NCBI GenBank assembly: GCA_036504095.1
Contig: DASXVS010000053.1
Location: 51,092-115,091, forward strand
DNA from: Armatimonadota bacterium
GTDB taxonomy: Bacteria > Armatimonadota > DTGP01 > JAKQQT01
Direction of reading: 5' to 3'
Length of the DNA: 64,000 nucleotides
Below are positions 60,859 through 64,000 of this stretch, one piece after another. Numbering within the stretch: position 1 is the stretch's first letter; every line of letters starts with the position of its first letter. The notes beneath the pieces are model-generated. The model was not told the DNA's origin and did not search any database. It saw only the letters and a program-made list of their open reading frames with translations. The position numbers were made by a program, and so were the translations under genes.

Positions 60859-61887
60859 ATGCGTGTTCGTCTGGGCCTGTTGACGGCCCTCTCCCTTCCA
60901 CTTCTGCTCGCCGCCGCGCCACCCTGTCTGGGCCGTGTGGGAGGACTGCTCAACCTCAAGAGCCAGGCCGGCCAGGTCGACGTCATCTGCGTGGGACGGG
61001 TCGCGGCCGCGACCGCCCCCCCTCAACGGGCCGATGGGTCAGGCTCACCACCTGCTGACCTCGATGGGTCAGGCTCACCACCTGTCGACCTCATCGTTGA
61101 GCGGGTGATGAAGGGCGAACTCCGACCCGGCGACCACATACAGATAGCGGGAGACCAACCGCGTAGCATTTATCCCCTGTCTACCGGACACGATCTCGTA
61201 CTGCTGTTAAGGCAAGGTAACTCCTACGCGTTTGCCCGAACGGTCGAAAACTGTATGCCGGTGTCAGGGAAGGAGCGCACTCCCTATCTCAAACAGTTGG
61301 ACGTTCTCGCTAATCTCAGATGGGAAATTGTCAACTCACTCCAGGACGCCTCGCCCGCAGTCGTGCAGGCGGCCCTTGCGCAGGGCGCCCTCCTGACCAA
61401 ACCCTACGCAGCCACGTACGTGAAGCCTCTCACTTCGAACGCCGACGTGACTACCCGGGCGTTGGCTCTACGGGTCTGTCTCAAGCTATGCGACGAGGCG
61501 CCGGTCGCGGAATCCGTGAAGCTTGTGTTGAGTGAGCTGTCTCGCGCAAGGCCGTCAGCCGGGTTGGGAGTGTTTCTGCTGCGAAACGCCCTCTATGAGG
61601 TTCGGATCAAGGGCAACCAGGTCCCTCTGTTCGCGTCCAGCCTGTCTTCGCCGTTAACGGAGGCCCGGCGGTTCGCCAGCTACATGCTCAGGCTCTCCCT
61701 GCGTAACGAGGCGGTGCCGCTGCTCAAGTCCGCACTGGACGACGCCGACTCGGAGGTGAGGTACAACGGGGTCATGGGACTTGCAGAGCTCACAGATGAC
61801 CATGAAGGGCATGGCCCCGCCTACGCGATATTCCTGAAGGACGAACGGCCGTACCTGACGTACTGGCGGGAAAAGAAGGTTCAGTAA
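60859..61887 (+). CDS. Secreted helical-repeat (HEAT-like) protein of unknown function
   Basis: 342 aa; signal peptide about 1-26 (LPLLLAAAPPCLG). From about 160 the sequence has alpha-helical repeats such as TTRALALRVCLKLCDEAPVA and TEARRFASYMLRLSLRNEAV, as in HEAT/armadillo-like proteins. Residues 59-78 are a tandem duplication, DGSGSPPADL then DGSGSPPVDL, from a 30-bp DNA repeat at 61033-61092. No family was recognised. GAGGGGG precedes the ATG. Confidence 0.6.
   Translation: MRVRLGLLTALSLPLLLAAAPPCLGRVGGLLNLKSQAGQVDVICVGRVAAATAPPQRADGSGSPPADLDGSGSPPVDLIVERVMKGELRPGDHIQIAGDQPRSIYPLSTGHDLVLLLRQGNSYAFARTVENCMPVSGKERTPYLKQLDVLANLRWEIVNSLQDASPAVVQAALAQGALLTKPYAATYVKPLTSNADVTTRALALRVCLKLCDEAPVAESVKLVLSELSRARPSAGLGVFLLRNALYEVRIKGNQVPLFASSLSSPLTEARRFASYMLRLSLRNEAVPLLKSALDDADSEVRYNGVMGLAELTDDHEGHGPAYAIFLKDERPYLTYWREKKVQ
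61033..61092. repeat. 30-bp tandem duplication inside the HEAT-like gene
   Basis: Two 30-nt units, 61033-61062 and 61063-61092, each starting GATGGGTCAGGC and differing at two adjacent bases. It adds 10 residues in frame. Confidence 0.95.
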
Positions 61888-62144
61888 CAACCTTCGGAGC
61901 TCGCACGCTGCGGGACCGCGGCTTATCATTACTTGGGGCACGACACTGACGGCAAGGACCGTGATGAAGATGTGCAAAGCACTTGACACCGACGAGTTGA
62001 TCGACCGCTTAGTGGAGACTATCAACCGCCTTCCTCGGGAGCCGGGCTTCGAAGACGCCCGGTGAACCCAGAAGAACGACCCACGCCGCGTGCGGTAGGG
62101 CTCGGTCCCTCCCGCCGATTCTAGCGCGCCAGGAGATGAAACCG

Positions 62145-63104
62145 ATGAGACACGCATGGCTGCCCCTGCTTCTAGCCCTCACCGCCCCCGTACAAAGCGA
62201 TGTAGTGAGGACGTCCAGGACCGCTGGTCCCATTGTCGCCGGTATCCCGATTCTGAAAGTGGACAAGCCCCGGTTCGCCGTCGGGGAGAACGTTCGCGTC
62301 TGGGTGGGCCTGGAGCCGGCCGAGAAGCGCGGGCGCATCCGCAAGGAAGGGCGCGACACGGGGATCATCCGCATCACGCGCCCGAACGGGACCGTGAAAG
62401 AAGACAGATTCGGGTGGCCCACCGACGGACCTTGGGACGCGGAAACGGGCATCGCCAGCTATGGGACGCTGGGCGGCTGGGGCCTGGGCGAAGAGAAGCC
62501 CGTACCCGGCACGTACACGGTGGTATTCACGTATGACGGCCGACAGGCCGGGCCAGTCACTTTCACCGTCGAGGAGTTGCCGATCCTGAAAAAGATCGAG
62601 CGGTCCCTGACGTTTGGGAAGAAGGGGCGAATCGGGCGTGGAGAAATGGTCCCCATCACCGTCACAGTACGGAACGGCACCGACCAGACCATCCGCTTCC
62701 CGCTGCAAGGCACGCACGACACGATGGTCTCGGGCCAGATCAAGCGCGAGAATGCCGGCGGGCCAAATTTCTTCTTCCCCGACAACGTCCTGCTCGGCGC
62801 GAACCGCAAGGCCCCGACCAGCTTCTACGACAACTACGATTGGACCACCGCCGCGAAGACACCCACCATCGTCCTCAAGCCGGGCGAGACATTCCGGCGC
62901 ACGTTCGCCCTCCATGAGGGATTCCACAGCGCCGTCACCTCGCCGTCGCGCGAGGCGGAGCTATGGAAGCCGGGCAAGGCCAAGGTGGACATTACGATGA
63001 CGCTGACAATCCTCATAGGCGAGCCGGGCGGCCGTTACGCCGGGTTCAGCCCCGTCAAGGTGCCGGTGTCCGGGACCGAGAAGTTCGAGATCGTGGAGCC
63101 ATAG
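62145..63104 (+). CDS. Secreted protein of unknown function
   Basis: 319 aa. ATG 62145 was preferred over ATG 62136, since AGGAG abuts the latter but lies 9 nt from the former. Short signal peptide about 1-19. The rest is beta-rich, with VGENVRVWVGLEPAEKRGRI and FTVEELPILKKIERSLTFGK. FALHEGFHSAVTSP in the C-terminal third has a His-rich stretch but no recognised catalytic motif. No family assigned. Confidence 0.55.
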   Translation: MRHAWLPLLLALTAPVQSDVVRTSRTAGPIVAGIPILKVDKPRFAVGENVRVWVGLEPAEKRGRIRKEGRDTGIIRITRPNGTVKEDRFGWPTDGPWDAETGIASYGTLGGWGLGEEKPVPGTYTVVFTYDGRQAGPVTFTVEELPILKKIERSLTFGKKGRIGRGEMVPITVTVRNGTDQTIRFPLQGTHDTMVSGQIKRENAGGPNFFFPDNVLLGANRKAPTSFYDNYDWTTAAKTPTIVLKPGETFRRTFALHEGFHSAVTSPSREAELWKPGKAKVDITMTLTILIGEPGGRYAGFSPVKVPVSGTEKFEIVEP

Positions 63105-63513
63105 AAGCTAACACAAAAAGGACCCAAGGCGACACATTCAGAGAGGCTGCCCGTTGCGTACCTTTCCCACGCTCGGACCTGCGTCTGACACCATGCCTAT
63201 ACGATCGTTCCTGAGCACGGGACCCGGCAGGTTGCGGGGTGGACCCCGGCCTATTAACCAACCACTTCACGGTGGCCTAGGAAGTGGAGGCGACCACCTT
63301 CGTCGGCAACCGCTTCCGCAGTGGGATGATCACCAACAACAGCTCGGTCAGCGTGGAGGTGGGGCTGAACGCGAAGCGGCACGGGAAAATCGCGCAGTGA
63401 TGTCCATGCCGGCGAAGCACTGGACGATAGGACCTGTCAAAGCTCCGTTTCACCACTCTGTCTCATCATGCGTCTCGCCTCGCCGCCCACCGCCCTGCTA
63501 CCTTGAAGGCACG
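63105..63513. other. Gene-poor region with a probable gene remnant
   Basis: 409 nt. From 63281 to 63400 a frame reads EVEATTFVGNRFRSGMITNN and SSVSVEVGLNAKRHGKIAQ after an in-frame stop (TAG 63278-63280). It looks like the C-terminal end of a decayed gene. Nothing else was recognised. Confidence 0.35.
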
Positions 63514-64000
63514 ATGCAGAACACAGGGGAATCCTCGAAGGCGATTGCGCGGCGCGGCCTCTTGCGCGGCCTGCGGCTGTTCTTCACGCTGTTAAAGGTG
63601 ATGGTTCCGGCGTACCTGGCCGTGTCGCTGCTCAAGCAGACGCCGTTCCTCGATGCCGCCGTGCAGGGCGTGGCGCCGTTGATGCGCTGGGTTGGTTTGC
63701 CTCCGTCCGCGGCGATCCCGCTGGTGGTGGCGTTCTCCGGCAGCCTGTACGGGGCTATCGGCGCCATGCAGAGCCTCCATTTCACACCCGATCAGATCAC
63801 CCAGATCGCGGTTGTGATGCTCATTGCGCACAACCTGATCGTCGAGTTGAGCATTACCTCCCGGTTGCGGACGCGCTGGGTGTTGATCGGCCTCTTCCGT
63901 GTGACCGCCGGCCTGTCGATGGGCGCGCTCCTTCACTACGCTTTCGGTTTCAACGCGCACGCGTCAGGGGGCGAGGCGGCGTTCGCCTCGCTCCGACCGG
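63514..64000 (+). CDS. Nucleoside-recognition (Gate) domain membrane protein (partial)
   Basis: 162 residues visible; runs off the right edge. Hydrophobic helices and VVAFSGSLYGAIGAMQSLHF, then TQIAVVMLIAHNLIVELSIT, are the pattern of Gate-domain (nucleoside-recognition) proteins, also found in spore and FeoB families. Members are thought to transport or sense; the role here is unknown. GAAGG precedes the ATG. Confidence 0.75.
   Translation, partial: MQNTGESSKAIARRGLLRGLRLFFTLLKVMVPAYLAVSLLKQTPFLDAAVQGVAPLMRWVGLPPSAAIPLVVAFSGSLYGAIGAMQSLHFTPDQITQIAVVMLIAHNLIVELSITSRLRTRWVLIGLFRVTAGLSMGALLHYAFGFNAHASGGEAAFASLRP

Noticed and set aside
61965..62065. 33-codon ORF starting MKMCKALDTDELIDRLVETI
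   Set aside because: The composition is plausible but there is no clear ribosome binding site and no known family; it may be the end of a decayed gene.
63281..63400. Open frame EVEATTFVGNRF and following
   Set aside because: Not listed as a gene because it follows an in-frame stop and lacks a start; described as a possible remnant in the gap entry.

Overview
The window is high-GC DNA from a free-living bacterium, most likely an Armatimonadota (Armatimonadetes) relative. That placement is inferred from a DUF1559-like pseudopilin with the FPVFARARE motif, several PEP-CTERM-tailed secreted proteins, a dockerin-like tail on a parallel-beta-helix protein, an FeoA-FeoB fusion and dense housekeeping genes. 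I see no rRNA, tRNA, CRISPR, prophage or insertion sequence.

Layout. 1-5.3 kb: Ada-AlkA repair protein (cut by the left edge), ABC exporter, SDR enzyme, NAD isocitrate dehydrogenase, a frameshifted gene coupled to a DUF2283 gene. 5.4-10.7 kb: PrmC, a ribose-type ABC importer (permease, ATPase, lipoprotein), and a PUR-domain/HTH gene lying between comM and a duplicated comM 3' end. 10.7-24.4 kb: ComM, PilT, a dihaem cytochrome, a thioredoxin, a CCA-adding-type enzyme, a giant YVTN/phosphoesterase, a PHP phosphoesterase, CoaBC and MetK. 24.4-29.4 kb: accessory genes (MNT with a truncated HEPN partner, a ParE toxin module, two paralogous small membrane proteins flanking a large beta-helix protein). 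29.4-41 kb: RecF, BCCP and homoserine dehydrogenase, rhomboid-TPR protease, adenosine deaminase, pseudopilin, Gmk, dienelactone hydrolase, PEP-CTERM protein, primary sigma factor, GDPD. 41-47.6 kb: trimeric-fibre-like protein, GDP-sugar enzymes (Gmd/Rmd type), nucleotidyltransferase, D-cysteine desulfhydrase, CoA-binding protein and two small proteins. 48-54.7 kb: tandem PEP-CTERM paralogues, HATPase, GNAT, PH-like protein, iron uptake (FeoAB plus small Cys-rich protein), STAS protein. 54.7-64 kb: transglutaminase/DUF58/MoxR operon, a HEPN-like protein, GalU, two secreted proteins of unknown function and a partial nucleoside-recognition (Gate) protein.

Two genome-scale signatures cut across the genes. 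First, at least eleven mostly intergenic tracts are built of degenerate 7-nt units, each with its own vocabulary. Several fold into hairpins, and one lies in frame at the CoaC/CoaB domain junction. Second, six genes without a Shine-Dalgarno have a -10-like hexamer exactly 6 nt before the start codon, which suggests leaderless transcripts. Extended TGC-TAnnnT -10 elements recur at four promoters.
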